This document shows, one piece after another, positions 7,318 through 15,285 of a stretch of 35,036 nucleotides of DNA. Where the stretch lies: positions 1 to 35,036 of the forward strand of contig JAKAMT010000012.1 of assembly GCA_021812705.1 (NCBI GenBank). The letters are read 5' to 3'. This DNA is from Bacteroidota bacterium (GTDB taxonomy: Bacteria; Bacteroidota; Ignavibacteria; Ignavibacteriales; Melioribacteraceae). The notes under the pieces were generated by a model. It was not told where the DNA came from. It searched no databases and saw nothing but the letters and a program-made list of their open reading frames with translations. How positions within the stretch are numbered: position 1 is the first letter of the stretch; each line of letters opens with the position of its first letter. A program made the translations under genes and the position numbers.

Positions 7318-8440
7318 TTTTAAGTCTGTCGAAATAATTCACGGTTTCGTTCACAATCTTTTCCAGGTCGATCATCTGGATACATTCGAGATTATAAGGA
7401 CAGGATTTCTTCCAGCATGGAGCGCAGAAAAGATTCTCAGGAAACAACTTAACACCTCTCTCATACAAATCAATTTCCGTCCAGCAGCTTAATCCGAACC
7501 ACGCGATAACGTATTTTTTAAGTGCGATTGCCAGATGCATACCGAAGGAATCTCCGGTAATAATCACCTGCGGAATACTCTCATAACAGGCGCCTCTTCT
7601 AACTCCATCTTCGGTGGGAGTTAAAATCACTTTCCCGGGAAACTGCTCTGCAATTGTTCTATTCCTCTCGGTATCCTCTGGACCGCCCAGGAGCATTATT
7701 TTATACCTGTTATAAGAGAGAAATTTTTCAATTAACGCCACGTGCTGCTCAACAGTCATTTTCTTATTCGGAAAAAGAAGCGAACAGCCGGTATTAAAGC
7801 CAATGATCATATCCGAATCATTTACTCCGACGCTATTTTTATAATCCTTAATAAAAATTTCTTCCTCTTTTGTGAAATGAAAAACATAATCGTCCCGGTT
7901 GTAATTAAGATTAAAAGTTTCCGCGAGATAATCCTGACCGAATCTTTGATTAACTCTGAATTTGAGGTGGTCGTCCATTCCTAATCTATAATTATAATTA
8001 GCGCCCTCATTGAGGGGAATGATCTGTCCGTTTCCGTTGATCCCGAAACCGAGTCTCTCTTTAGCGTTCACCTGCATGGTTAAAGCGCCCGACCGCTGGG
8101 ATTTGTCAACATTCATCACTAAATCGAACTCAATTGAATTCAGTATGGAAAGCGATTCGAAATCATATTTGAGTACTCTATCTATGTAGGGATTGTTTTC
8201 TAACAGCCCGGCTGCGATTTTAAGTGTTATCCAGTAGATGGTAGAATCGGGATACTTCTTTTTTAGAGAGGGCAACTGTGCTGTCGTCATGAGCACATCT
8301 CCCATCGCGTCTAAATTTACAATCAGAATTTTCGTGCCGAAGGGCTTGCATTCTTTGCATCCTTCTTCTAGGCAGTTGTGTCCGGGAAAGCAGGGTTTAT
8401 AGCCGGTAAAGTTTTTACAATCTGGAATTTGCTGATTCAT
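7298..8440 (-). CDS. Glycosyltransferase family 9 protein with Cys clusters at both ends
   Basis: 380 residues from ATG 8440 (AGGGA just upstream). The GT-B/heptosyltransferase signature is clear: KILIVNLDAMGDVLMTT near residue 38 and the donor-site region ITGDSFGMHLAIAL near residue 300. Before the fold is a Cys-rich segment (CKNFTGYKPCFPGHNC, then GCKEC), and near the C-terminus a CxxC-x4-C-x5-C motif (CAPCWKKSC...C). Both look like metal or Fe-S binding sites. I recall related GT9 proteins with the same N-terminal pattern, but no known function. Expected role: adding a sugar to a cell-surface glycan or lipid. It is one of three consecutive GT9 genes, with a 1-base gap to the upstream one. 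Confidence 0.85.
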   Translation of the reverse strand: MNQQIPDCKNFTGYKPCFPGHNCLEEGCKECKPFGTKILIVNLDAMGDVLMTTAQLPSLKKKYPDSTIYWITLKIAAGLLENNPYIDRVLKYDFESLSILNSIEFDLVMNVDKSQRSGALTMQVNAKERLGFGINGNGQIIPLNEGANYNYRLGMDDHLKFRVNQRFGQDYLAETFNLNYNRDDYVFHFTKEEEIFIKDYKNSVGVNDSDMIIGFNTGCSLLFPNKKMTVEQHVALIEKFLSYNRYKIMLLGGPEDTERNRTIAEQFPGKVILTPTEDGVRRGACYESIPQVIITGDSFGMHLAIALKKYVIAWFGLSCWTEIDLYERGVKLFPENLFCAPCWKKSCPYNLECIQMIDLEKIVNETVNYFDRLKSDPAKN

Positions 8441-8441
8441 A

Positions 8442-9509
8442 TTATCCCTTATGGAAATAAAATTTTTCAAAAAATGGTATTAATTTATTTTCAACTTCTT
8501 CCACTGAAATATTTTTCAGGGTGGGCTCTTCTGTGACTACGCAATCGAATTCCGACTTATAAGGAGTCCAGATCTTGTCGGATGTCTGAAAATGAACATA
8601 CAAGCCGAACATAGGCAATTTAAAAGCGGATGCTACATGAATAATTGAAGTATCAGGAGTAATAAGAAAATTCAGAAATGGGAGCATGGCGCAGAATTCA
8701 TCAAATGTTGGGCGGTAGAATATTGGAATTCCGGCAGAGGCAATCTGGGCGGCGCTTTCAAGATCTTTTTCGCTGCAGAGGAGAATAAGATTTACATCGT
8801 ACAGTTTAAGCGATTCGATTATTCTGCTGAACTTTGAGGCGCCCCAGAACCGCGCATCGCTTCCTGCGGAAATGTTAATACCCACTAAAAATTTTTTTGC
8901 TGCAAAATGATTTTTAAGGTAATCCGATACCGACCGCACAGATTCGACTTTTGGTTCATAAACGATATTTAGTTCACCGGAATTTACATTCAATCCGAAT
9001 AATTTTTTAAACTCCAGTACACGGTCTACCACATGAAATTTGGATGGATCTATTTTAGGAACCGTATGCGTGTAAAGCTTGAAATTGCCTTTCCGCAGAC
9101 CGAATTTATACTTGCATTTTGAAAACGCGATCAGATAACTCACAGTCGTGGAAATATCGTCGTGGAGATCAACAATCGCATCTAACTGAAGTGTATTGAT
9201 CATCTTTATCAAAGACCTTATACCGTGCACATTTTTTCTGTAAACGATAATTTCATCGGCAAGTTTTGCATTTTCAAAAATAAAATAGTTCTGGTTTCCG
9301 GCAAGTAAAAATACCTTGCAGCCGATCTGTTCTTTTATCTCTTTAAGCAGGGGAGTGGTTACGAGTGCATCGCCGATCCTGTTCAGTCTTATAAAAAGAA
9401 TTCTGGAATCCTTTGTTATAACCGGCGAGTCATTCCTGTTGGCATTCCATCTGAAGATGAGGAGCAAACGGAGTAGCAGATGACGGAGAAGTATCTCAAT
9501 TCTTTTCAC
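8442..9509 (-). CDS. Glycosyltransferase family 9 (heptosyltransferase-like)
   Basis: 355 residues with a basic, hydrophobic N-terminus (IEILLRHLLLRLLLIFRW) that could associate with the inner membrane, then the GT9 motif ILFIRLNRIGDALVTTPLL. The C-terminal half has the donor-site pattern TPDTSIIHVASAFKLPMFGLY. It lacks the Cys motif that both neighbours carry near the C-terminus, so it is the divergent member of the trio. It probably transfers a heptose or other sugar during surface polysaccharide or LPS-core assembly; the specific acceptor is unknown. The start is GTG 9509, overlapping the upstream gene by 14 bases with no strong ribosome site, which fits coupled translation. Confidence 0.85.
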   Translation of the reverse strand: MKRIEILLRHLLLRLLLIFRWNANRNDSPVITKDSRILFIRLNRIGDALVTTPLLKEIKEQIGCKVFLLAGNQNYFIFENAKLADEIIVYRKNVHGIRSLIKMINTLQLDAIVDLHDDISTTVSYLIAFSKCKYKFGLRKGNFKLYTHTVPKIDPSKFHVVDRVLEFKKLFGLNVNSGELNIVYEPKVESVRSVSDYLKNHFAAKKFLVGINISAGSDARFWGASKFSRIIESLKLYDVNLILLCSEKDLESAAQIASAGIPIFYRPTFDEFCAMLPFLNFLITPDTSIIHVASAFKLPMFGLYVHFQTSDKIWTPYKSEFDCVVTEEPTLKNISVEEVENKLIPFFEKFYFHKG

Positions 9510-10545
9510 TATTCAGCTTGATCTTATTTTTTAAAATGAGAGAATCAACTTTCTCAATCACCCTTTCAATCTTGATGTCCATAAAACATTCGTGATTTTT
9601 AGGGCAGTCAAGAAGATTACATTCAAGACAATCTAATCCTTCCACCCTCAGCCATTCGTTTTGCTGGCCGAAGGGACCTTGCATGTACGGACTGGTAGGT
9701 CCGAACAGTCCCAGAACCGGAGTCCCAACCGCCGTTGCAATGTGCATCGGTCCGCTGTCATTTGCTATAAGGATCGCGCAGCGTGCTATCATTGCCGCAA
9801 GTTCCTGTATTGTTGTAGATGGTGCAAGTATGGAGCGGTCTCCAAGAAGATTGTAAATTTTTTGCGCATCTTCTTCGTCAGATTTTCCCCACAGGATTAT
9901 TATTTTAGCGTTGAATTTATCTATAAGCGCGTTTGCAATCTCAACAAATTTTTCAGGATCGCATTTCTTAGAGGCCCAGCCGCCGGTGGGGCATATGCCC
10001 ACCACAAAATTATTTTTTATGTAATTCTCTCTCATGTATTTCTCGGCCACCGACTGGGCGGATGGAGAAATGAAATATTCCAAACTTTTATACGAATTAT
10101 GGATCCCCAGACTTTTGAGCATTTCAAGATGCAGAATTGCAGAGTGATGCTTATCCCTTTCCTCCGGCCCTAATAAATTATAAGCGTATCGTCTTCCTCT
10201 GTACGGAAATCCTGCACGGTATTTTGCTCCGCTGAAGAAAGCAACAAGCGCCGTAGATGGATTAGAAAAAAAATCGAGGACAAGATCATACTTCCGTCTT
10301 CTAATTTTAAGGATCAAAGCTAGCTTTTTCCAAAAATTTGTCCGGTCGAAAATTAGTACATCATTTATTTCTTTCAATCCGGAGAGACCGGGCTGCGACG
10401 GGAATTCCACCAGATAATCGATCTGCGTTTCCGGAAAGTCATATCGGAGATTTTCAATTACGATTGTCGAAAGAACAACATCGCCTATTCCGCGGAGTTT
10501 GATGATGAGGATCTTCTTAATTTTTTTTTTATTTAGACTTATCAA
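9496..10545 (-). CDS. Glycosyltransferase family 9 (ADP-heptose:LPS heptosyltransferase-like)
   Basis: 349 residues; of the three paralogues this is closest to classical WaaC/WaaF. It shows KILIIKLRGIGDVVLSTIV at the N-terminus, GICPTGGWASKKC in the middle, and the nucleotide-sugar site NDSGPMHIATAVGTPVLGLFGPT. The C-terminus carries CLECNLLDC plus a fourth Cys, the CxxC-x4-C-x5-C pattern. An in-frame TAA lies just upstream, so the start must be TTG 10545 or a rarer codon. No ribosome site is visible and a run of ten A follows the first codons, so the start is the weak point of this call. First gene of the five-gene minus-strand unit. Confidence 0.85.
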   Translation of the reverse strand: MISLNKKKIKKILIIKLRGIGDVVLSTIVIENLRYDFPETQIDYLVEFPSQPGLSGLKEINDVLIFDRTNFWKKLALILKIRRRKYDLVLDFFSNPSTALVAFFSGAKYRAGFPYRGRRYAYNLLGPEERDKHHSAILHLEMLKSLGIHNSYKSLEYFISPSAQSVAEKYMRENYIKNNFVVGICPTGGWASKKCDPEKFVEIANALIDKFNAKIIILWGKSDEEDAQKIYNLLGDRSILAPSTTIQELAAMIARCAILIANDSGPMHIATAVGTPVLGLFGPTSPYMQGPFGQQNEWLRVEGLDCLECNLLDCPKNHECFMDIKIERVIEKVDSLILKNKIKLNSEKN

Positions 10546-10640
10546 AGTAAGGCCGAATTAATTGATTAAAATAATACGGAATTGTTCGGACGGGATAGTA
10601 ACTTTATGCCTTTCATTTCCGCATCTAATTTACAAATAAA

Positions 10641-10659
10641 CAGATTTTGCATCAATCTG
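10641..10659 (-). terminator. Weak hairpin downstream of rqcH
   Basis: CAGATT / AATCTG with a 7-base loop, followed on the minus strand by TTTATTTG. The stem is short and the T run interrupted, so this is only a candidate terminator. The 152-base gap (10546-10697) between rqcH and the glycosyltransferase genes holds nothing else I can name, but it must contain any promoter for the downstream unit. Confidence 0.25.
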
Positions 10660-10697
10660 ATGAACGGTTAAATCTATGATATTCGTGAATCATTCCA

Positions 10698-12287
10698 CTA
10701 TTCATCAACCTGAATGCAATCTTTTGGAATTTCAGGTTTAACAAGAAGCACTTCCTCTTTAATGAGCGACACCTGACCAGGCTCATGACGCGAATTTTTA
10801 TTTACGTATTTTTTAAGAGTGTATGAAACCGGAGCCAGTTTTGAAGTCTTGGCTTTGCTGTAAAATGCGGCCAGAGACGCCGCTTTAAGAAGAATAGATT
10901 TGGGAACCGGCTCTTTAGTCTCGTTTATCCGTAAGACCACATGCGAACCCGACACGCTGCGCGCGTGAAACCAGAAATCATTCTGCTTCGCAAAACGCGT
11001 GGTAAGCATGTCGTTGTTCCTGCTGTCCTTGCCTACGTATACATCATATTTACCCGCAATGACAAAATGCCGGAAGTTCGGCCTATCAATCTTATCTTCC
11101 TGAGTTTTTATCTGGTCGCTCATCTTCAATTCTTTTTTTATCCCGGCCAATTCATTATGATCGGCCGCGAGTTCAAATTTATCTCTTATTTTTATCAAAC
11201 TCTTTAATTTTTCGGATGCGGCCGAAAAAAGTTCTTTCGATTTTTCGTACTCTATCTTCTCATCTTTGGATTTTTCAAAATAGCGGTCAATATTTTGGCT
11301 CGGAGACATTTTTTCGTCAAGAACTATTTTATGAGAATTGATTTCAACATCCTTCATCCCTTTCCTCAGATTATCGCGGTTCATCTGAAGCAGGGCAGCC
11401 CAGTTGCGGTACAATTCTTCTTTGCTCCCGGACTCCACTCTAATTTTAAGACTGTTTAGTTTGGATGCAGTAATCTCAATCTCTCTTGTTAAGTAGCCTT
11501 CAATCTGTTTCCTTAAACTTTGGATATTGGACTTTGAATACCCGAGAGAAAAATATTTATGAAGAGCTTCGAAATAGCTTTCATAATTGGAAGAGACTTG
11601 TGTACTGTTCAATATAAAAGATTCCGGTTGAAATAAAGCTCTCCCTCTTTTTTCATCAAAATGTACTTCAATTTTGCCGTTCAGTATTTCATCGATAATA
11701 CTTTTGATTCCAGTCTTTAAATCTCCTTTTTTCTTTTCAGCTTCGCCCAAAATATCTTTCCCGATGAACGGCAGTTTTTTTACCTCCGCATCCGTTAAAT
11801 CGTCATCAACCAGCGATCCGAAATCGAAGGAAGCATTTAAAAAATTTATCGAATTTATCTCATCCAATAATTCTCTTCTTTCTTTCTCATCGAGTTTATG
11901 GAAGGATACTATCTTTTCACTTTTATCTATAAAGACTGCCGTACTCTTACTTCCCCTGAAGAGTATAATCAATGATCCGGTTGAAAGATTGAATTTTATT
12001 ATCCTATCTCCGCTGGCTATCTGCACTGAATTAACTTTACAGGGTAGATAGTCCTGGAAAAAATTCACTGTATTTTTTTTTGCTTTATAATGTTCATCCT
12101 TAACAGCTATAAAAGGATTTTGGCTGGCAGTTGAAATTATTAAATGAAAATTTTGAGCATCACGAAGAGGTACTCTCAAAAATAATTTGTCTTTCTCCTG
12201 AGTATAAGCTTCTGTGATAAAAGATTCTCTTGTAAGTGAATCTAACTGGCGGGCACATCTGCACAAATAAAAATAATTTTTGTACAT
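10698..12287 (-). CDS. rqcH: NFACT family ribosome quality control protein RqcH
   Basis: 529 residues. The C-terminal NFACT-R (DUF814) domain is unmistakable: RHFVIAGKYDVYVGKDSRNN, NDFWFHARSVSGSHVVLR and SLAAFYSKAKTS (about residues 395-480). The N-terminal NFACT-N part has a GDRIIKF segment with Asp94-Arg95, the DR pair known to be needed for alanine tailing by Bacillus RqcH. A Lys/Glu-rich helical region (about 260-390) is the coiled-coil arm. Role: binds stalled 50S-peptidyl-tRNA complexes and recruits tRNA-Ala to add C-terminal alanine tails as a degradation tag. Older annotation calls it fibronectin-binding protein. ATG 12287 fits the family start. The gene lies 32 bases after the nucleotidyltransferase gene. 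Confidence 0.9.
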   Translation of the reverse strand: MYKNYFYLCRCARQLDSLTRESFITEAYTQEKDKLFLRVPLRDAQNFHLIISTASQNPFIAVKDEHYKAKKNTVNFFQDYLPCKVNSVQIASGDRIIKFNLSTGSLIILFRGSKSTAVFIDKSEKIVSFHKLDEKERRELLDEINSINFLNASFDFGSLVDDDLTDAEVKKLPFIGKDILGEAEKKKGDLKTGIKSIIDEILNGKIEVHFDEKRGRALFQPESFILNSTQVSSNYESYFEALHKYFSLGYSKSNIQSLRKQIEGYLTREIEITASKLNSLKIRVESGSKEELYRNWAALLQMNRDNLRKGMKDVEINSHKIVLDEKMSPSQNIDRYFEKSKDEKIEYEKSKELFSAASEKLKSLIKIRDKFELAADHNELAGIKKELKMSDQIKTQEDKIDRPNFRHFVIAGKYDVYVGKDSRNNDMLTTRFAKQNDFWFHARSVSGSHVVLRINETKEPVPKSILLKAASLAAFYSKAKTSKLAPVSYTLKKYVNKNSRHEPGQVSLIKEEVLLVKPEIPKDCIQVDE

Positions 12288-12319
12288 AATTTGAACGGAA
12301 AATAATAATGCGCTTACAA

Positions 12320-13579
12320 TTATTGTCCGCTTTTTCTCCCTCTCTCGTTTCTGGTCATCTCGAATACATCAGTTAAAACTTTTTCATCAGTTTCTGCAAA
12401 AAATTTACCTCTGCGTCCGTATACGATTTTTGCTACATCCAGAGATTTGCTTAAGTCATAAGTTCTGAGAAAATCTGATCCGCCCCAGCTGAAAGAGGGG
12501 ATATAACGGGGAGGGAATCCGGAGCCGAAAATATTGCATGATACTCCTACAATAGTGCCGGTATTGAACATCGTATTAATAGCCGTTTTAGAATGATCTC
12601 CCATAATAAGTCCCAAAAACTGAAGCCCCGTGTTAACCGGCTTCCCATTTAAAAGAACCGAAATATTTTCATAATTATTTTTTAAATCGCTGTTATTGGT
12701 ATCTGCTCCAAAATTAATCCAGCTCCCTAAGTAAGCATGACCTAGAAAGCCGCCGTGCTGTTTGTTAGAGAAAGAATGGATAATTGAATTCTCTATCTCT
12801 CCGCCGACTTTGCACATTTCACCGATGCTCGTTCCGTGATAAATAACCGCACCGTTTTTTACAGTGCTGTTTTTTCCAATGTATGCGGGACCCTGGATAA
12901 AACAGTGAGACATTATCTGAACATTTTCATCTATATATATCGGTCCGGTGCTGGCATCCAGGTATACAAACGGATCGATTGAACAATTTTTGCTGATAAA
13001 AATATTTTTCCTGTTATTAAAAACTACATTGCTGAATCTCCTTGGTGAAGATTTTCTTCTCAATTTAGTTAGTCTCTTGAAATCGTTTTCTATTTCGTCT
13101 TCGTTTGAACTTATCAGATCCCAGAGGTACTTTAAAAGATTGCCAGTTCTAAGATCAATTCTCTTCTCATCCAGCCCAGAAAAATCAATATAGTCTCCGG
13201 TATCATTGTTCAATGATGCAATTTTGTCTCCGCTCATGCATGCCGCAAGAATAACGCCGTCTGAATCTACAAGTGATGAATTGGGAGTTAACTTTTTTAT
13301 TTCGTCCGAAATGGTTTTGTTAATTAAAAGTCTTCCATTTATAAAAAGTATCTCATTCCCGGTGAAATTGTTAACGCTCAGCGCCGGATTCATCTCTTTC
13401 AGATGGGCTTCCAAAAATTTGCGCGTATGAAGAATAATCGGACTCTGAGGAAAATAGGAGATTATTTTTTCCCGCAGAGTTGAAATTCCGAATAGAAGCT
13501 CATACACCGGACGTGTATAGGTAAGGGGTAAAAAATTTTCAGTTCCAGCATCCTCGAATAAGCATATCTTTTTTTTCAT
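12320..13579 (-). CDS. GlmU-like sugar nucleotidyltransferase with left-handed beta-helix
   Basis: 419 residues. The N-terminus (ICLFEDAGTENFLPLTYTRP) matches the NTP_transf_4-type family rather than classical GlmU; the LAGGxGTR pyrophosphorylase loop is absent. From about residue 195 on there are imperfect hexapeptide repeats (IYIDENVQIMSHCFI, AYIGKNSTVKNGAVIY), the left-handed beta-helix of acetyl/acyltransferases, with a long insert around HGGFLGHAYLGSWINFGAD. The likely role is synthesis of an activated or acetylated amino sugar for the envelope; substrate unknown. I chose ATG 13579 over TTG 13624 because the protein then begins at the family motif. It reads away from the PASTA-rpe operon, so 13580-13772 is a divergent promoter region. 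Confidence 0.8.
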   Translation of the reverse strand: MKKKICLFEDAGTENFLPLTYTRPVYELLFGISTLREKIISYFPQSPIILHTRKFLEAHLKEMNPALSVNNFTGNEILFINGRLLINKTISDEIKKLTPNSSLVDSDGVILAACMSGDKIASLNNDTGDYIDFSGLDEKRIDLRTGNLLKYLWDLISSNEDEIENDFKRLTKLRRKSSPRRFSNVVFNNRKNIFISKNCSIDPFVYLDASTGPIYIDENVQIMSHCFIQGPAYIGKNSTVKNGAVIYHGTSIGEMCKVGGEIENSIIHSFSNKQHGGFLGHAYLGSWINFGADTNNSDLKNNYENISVLLNGKPVNTGLQFLGLIMGDHSKTAINTMFNTGTIVGVSCNIFGSGFPPRYIPSFSWGGSDFLRTYDLSKSLDVAKIVYGRRGKFFAETDEKVLTDVFEMTRNERGRKSGQ

Positions 13580-13738
13580 TGCGACCGTCAATATTGTCTT
13601 GTATTTGCGTAATAAATTAATCAAAAAAACTCGGATTAAGCAAAATAGAAAATAATCTTTGCGGAATTCTATAAATTCAGTAATGCCGGTGGACTCAGAG
13701 CATGCATCCGAACCTTCACCTTATTTTCATTCATTATT

Positions 13739-13766
13739 TTGTGAAAAGTACTGAGTTTAATATATT
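13739..13766 (+). promoter_or_regulatory. Possible promoter of the PASTA-rpe operon
   Basis: TTGTGA (13739-13744) and TATATT (13761-13766) are 16 bases apart in the 193-base divergent gap. The -10 is only 6 bases from ATG 13773, so the transcript would be nearly leaderless, which fits the lack of a Shine-Dalgarno there. Pattern only. Confidence 0.25.
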
Positions 13767-13772
13767 AGTTAC

Positions 13773-14516
13773 ATGAAAAAACCGTCAAAAAATTTCAAAA
13801 AGAAAGCGCTTACAGTTCTGCTTCTGGCGATAGCCGTGATGATCATTTTCGATTACCTTATTCTTCCATTCTATGTTAGCGGAACTGAAGTTAAGGTGCC
13901 TTATGTTCTCGGCAAGAACAAAGACGAAGCGATTAAAATGCTAAAAGACGCCAATCTGAATCCGATTGTCCAGACATCCCGCTTCGATCAAAAATATCAG
14001 AAAGACCAGATTATTTTTCAGAAACCTTCTCCAAACTCTATAGTTAAGGAGAATAGAAGAATTTATCTCACTGTTTCCGGAGGAGAACCGCTGGTCAAAA
14101 TTCCTTCAGTCATAAGCAAAACTATCAGGGATGCTTCAATTACTTTTGAAAGGTTCGGATTGCTTATAGGCAGAATCGATTCAGTTGAATCTGAATTCCC
14201 GGCAAACGTGATTGTGGAACAGCAGTATCCCGAGGGAAAAGAGATTCCTAAAGGATCAAAAGTGAATTTGAAAATAAGTATCGGTCCTAAGGAAGGAATG
14301 GTTCGGGTCCCTAACCTGCTTAACAAATCTTTGAATGAGGCGGAAAGAATTTTAAAATCGTTGTCCTTAAGAATTGGAAATAAGATCTACATCAATTCAC
14401 CTAATTTTTTACCCAACACTGTTTTTGAACAGGATCCGAGCGAAGATGTCTTGGTAAAAATAGGCGACAGCGTGAATGTAGTGCTTACACAAAGCAAGGT
14501 AAATGAGAAAAAATGA
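13773..14516 (+). CDS. Membrane-anchored protein with three PASTA domains
   Basis: 247 residues: a basic N-terminus, one membrane span (about residues 12-34), then three PASTA repeats outside the membrane. These begin near EVKVPYVLGKNKDEAIKML (43), LVKIPSVISKTIRDASITF (109) and MVRVPNLLNKSLNEAERIL (178). PASTA domains in other proteins bind muropeptides or sit in penicillin-binding proteins and Ser/Thr kinases. Here there is no kinase or transpeptidase domain, so it is a PASTA-only anchor that could sense or hold peptidoglycan. Its stop overlaps the rpe start (ATGA), so the two are co-translated; the pairing looks like shared transcription rather than shared function. Confidence 0.85.
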   Translation: MKKPSKNFKKKALTVLLLAIAVMIIFDYLILPFYVSGTEVKVPYVLGKNKDEAIKMLKDANLNPIVQTSRFDQKYQKDQIIFQKPSPNSIVKENRRIYLTVSGGEPLVKIPSVISKTIRDASITFERFGLLIGRIDSVESEFPANVIVEQQYPEGKEIPKGSKVNLKISIGPKEGMVRVPNLLNKSLNEAERILKSLSLRIGNKIYINSPNFLPNTVFEQDPSEDVLVKIGDSVNVVLTQSKVNEKK

Positions 14517-15175
14517 AAAGTAAAAAAATTTTAGCGCCTTCAATTCTTACTGCTGATTTTTCAAATTTAGCCCAGCAGATTCGGTCAGTTGAGCTTGGCG
14601 GTTCTGATTGGATTCATTGCGATATAATGGATGGAAAATTTGTCCCCAATCTCACGTTCGGTCCGGTTGTGGTGAGTTCTATCCGAAAAATTACAAAGCT
14701 TCCCATCGATGCTCATTTAATGATTAAAGATCCTGATTCGCTCATCGAAAAATTCGTTCAGGCAGGGGCTGATTGGATAACAGTGCATCAGGAAGAAGTT
14801 GTGCATCTCGACCGCACTCTTAATTTGATTCACTCCTTGGGCGCCAAGGCCGGTGTTGCAATAAATCCTTCAACGCCTGTTGCATCGCTATCCGAAATTA
14901 TTCATCTGGCAGATATGATTTTGGTGATGTCCGTAAATCCGGGTTTCGGCGGACAAAAGTTTATTGAATACTCCTACCGAAAAATTGAACAGTTGGACAA
15001 ACTGCGCAAAGAGAATTCAGCAGATTTTTTAATTCAGGTTGACGGCGGAGTGGGTGCCGGCAATATTAAAAAGCTCTGCGACACAGGATGCGACGTGTTT
15101 GTGGTCGGAAATGCTATCTTCGGAAAAGATAATATTACTGCATCTGCAGTGGAGCTTAAAAATCTGATCTCGTAA
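14513..15175 (+). CDS. rpe: Ribulose-phosphate 3-epimerase
   Basis: 220 residues, the normal family length. It interconverts ribulose 5-phosphate and xylulose 5-phosphate in the pentose phosphate pathway. Motifs in order: APSILTADF, WIHCDIMDGKFVPNLTFG (metal His and catalytic Asp), DAHLMI (metal His), MSVNPGFGGQKF (phosphate loop), QVDGGVG and FVVGNAIFG. All expected active-site residues are present. The start overlaps the previous gene by 4 bases. About 110 bases separate it from folP, with no clear terminator. Confidence 0.95.
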   Translation: MKSKKILAPSILTADFSNLAQQIRSVELGGSDWIHCDIMDGKFVPNLTFGPVVVSSIRKITKLPIDAHLMIKDPDSLIEKFVQAGADWITVHQEEVVHLDRTLNLIHSLGAKAGVAINPSTPVASLSEIIHLADMILVMSVNPGFGGQKFIEYSYRKIEQLDKLRKENSADFLIQVDGGVGAGNIKKLCDTGCDVFVVGNAIFGKDNITASAVELKNLIS

Positions 15176-15285
15176 TTAGATTATTTACACTACTTTTCTT
15201 TATCCATTCCATTTATTTTATTTATTTTGAGAATGAGATTCCCGAATTTCATGTCCTGTTCGGTAAAAGGCTTAAAGAGGCAATA

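Noticed and set aside
7736-7750. CACGTG palindrome as parS core
   Set aside because: Flanks do not match TGTTT/AAACA; chance hexamer in a glycosyltransferase gene.
9661-10173. 170-codon open frame on the plus strand inside a glycosyltransferase gene
   Set aside because: The minus-strand GT9 motifs are clear in this stretch; the plus-strand product is Cys/Arg-rich with no fold or ribosome site.
13571-13624. Longer start (TTG 13624) for the sugar nucleotidyltransferase-like gene
   Set aside because: The extra 15 residues carry no family motif; the ATG at 13579 starts exactly at the conserved N-terminus.
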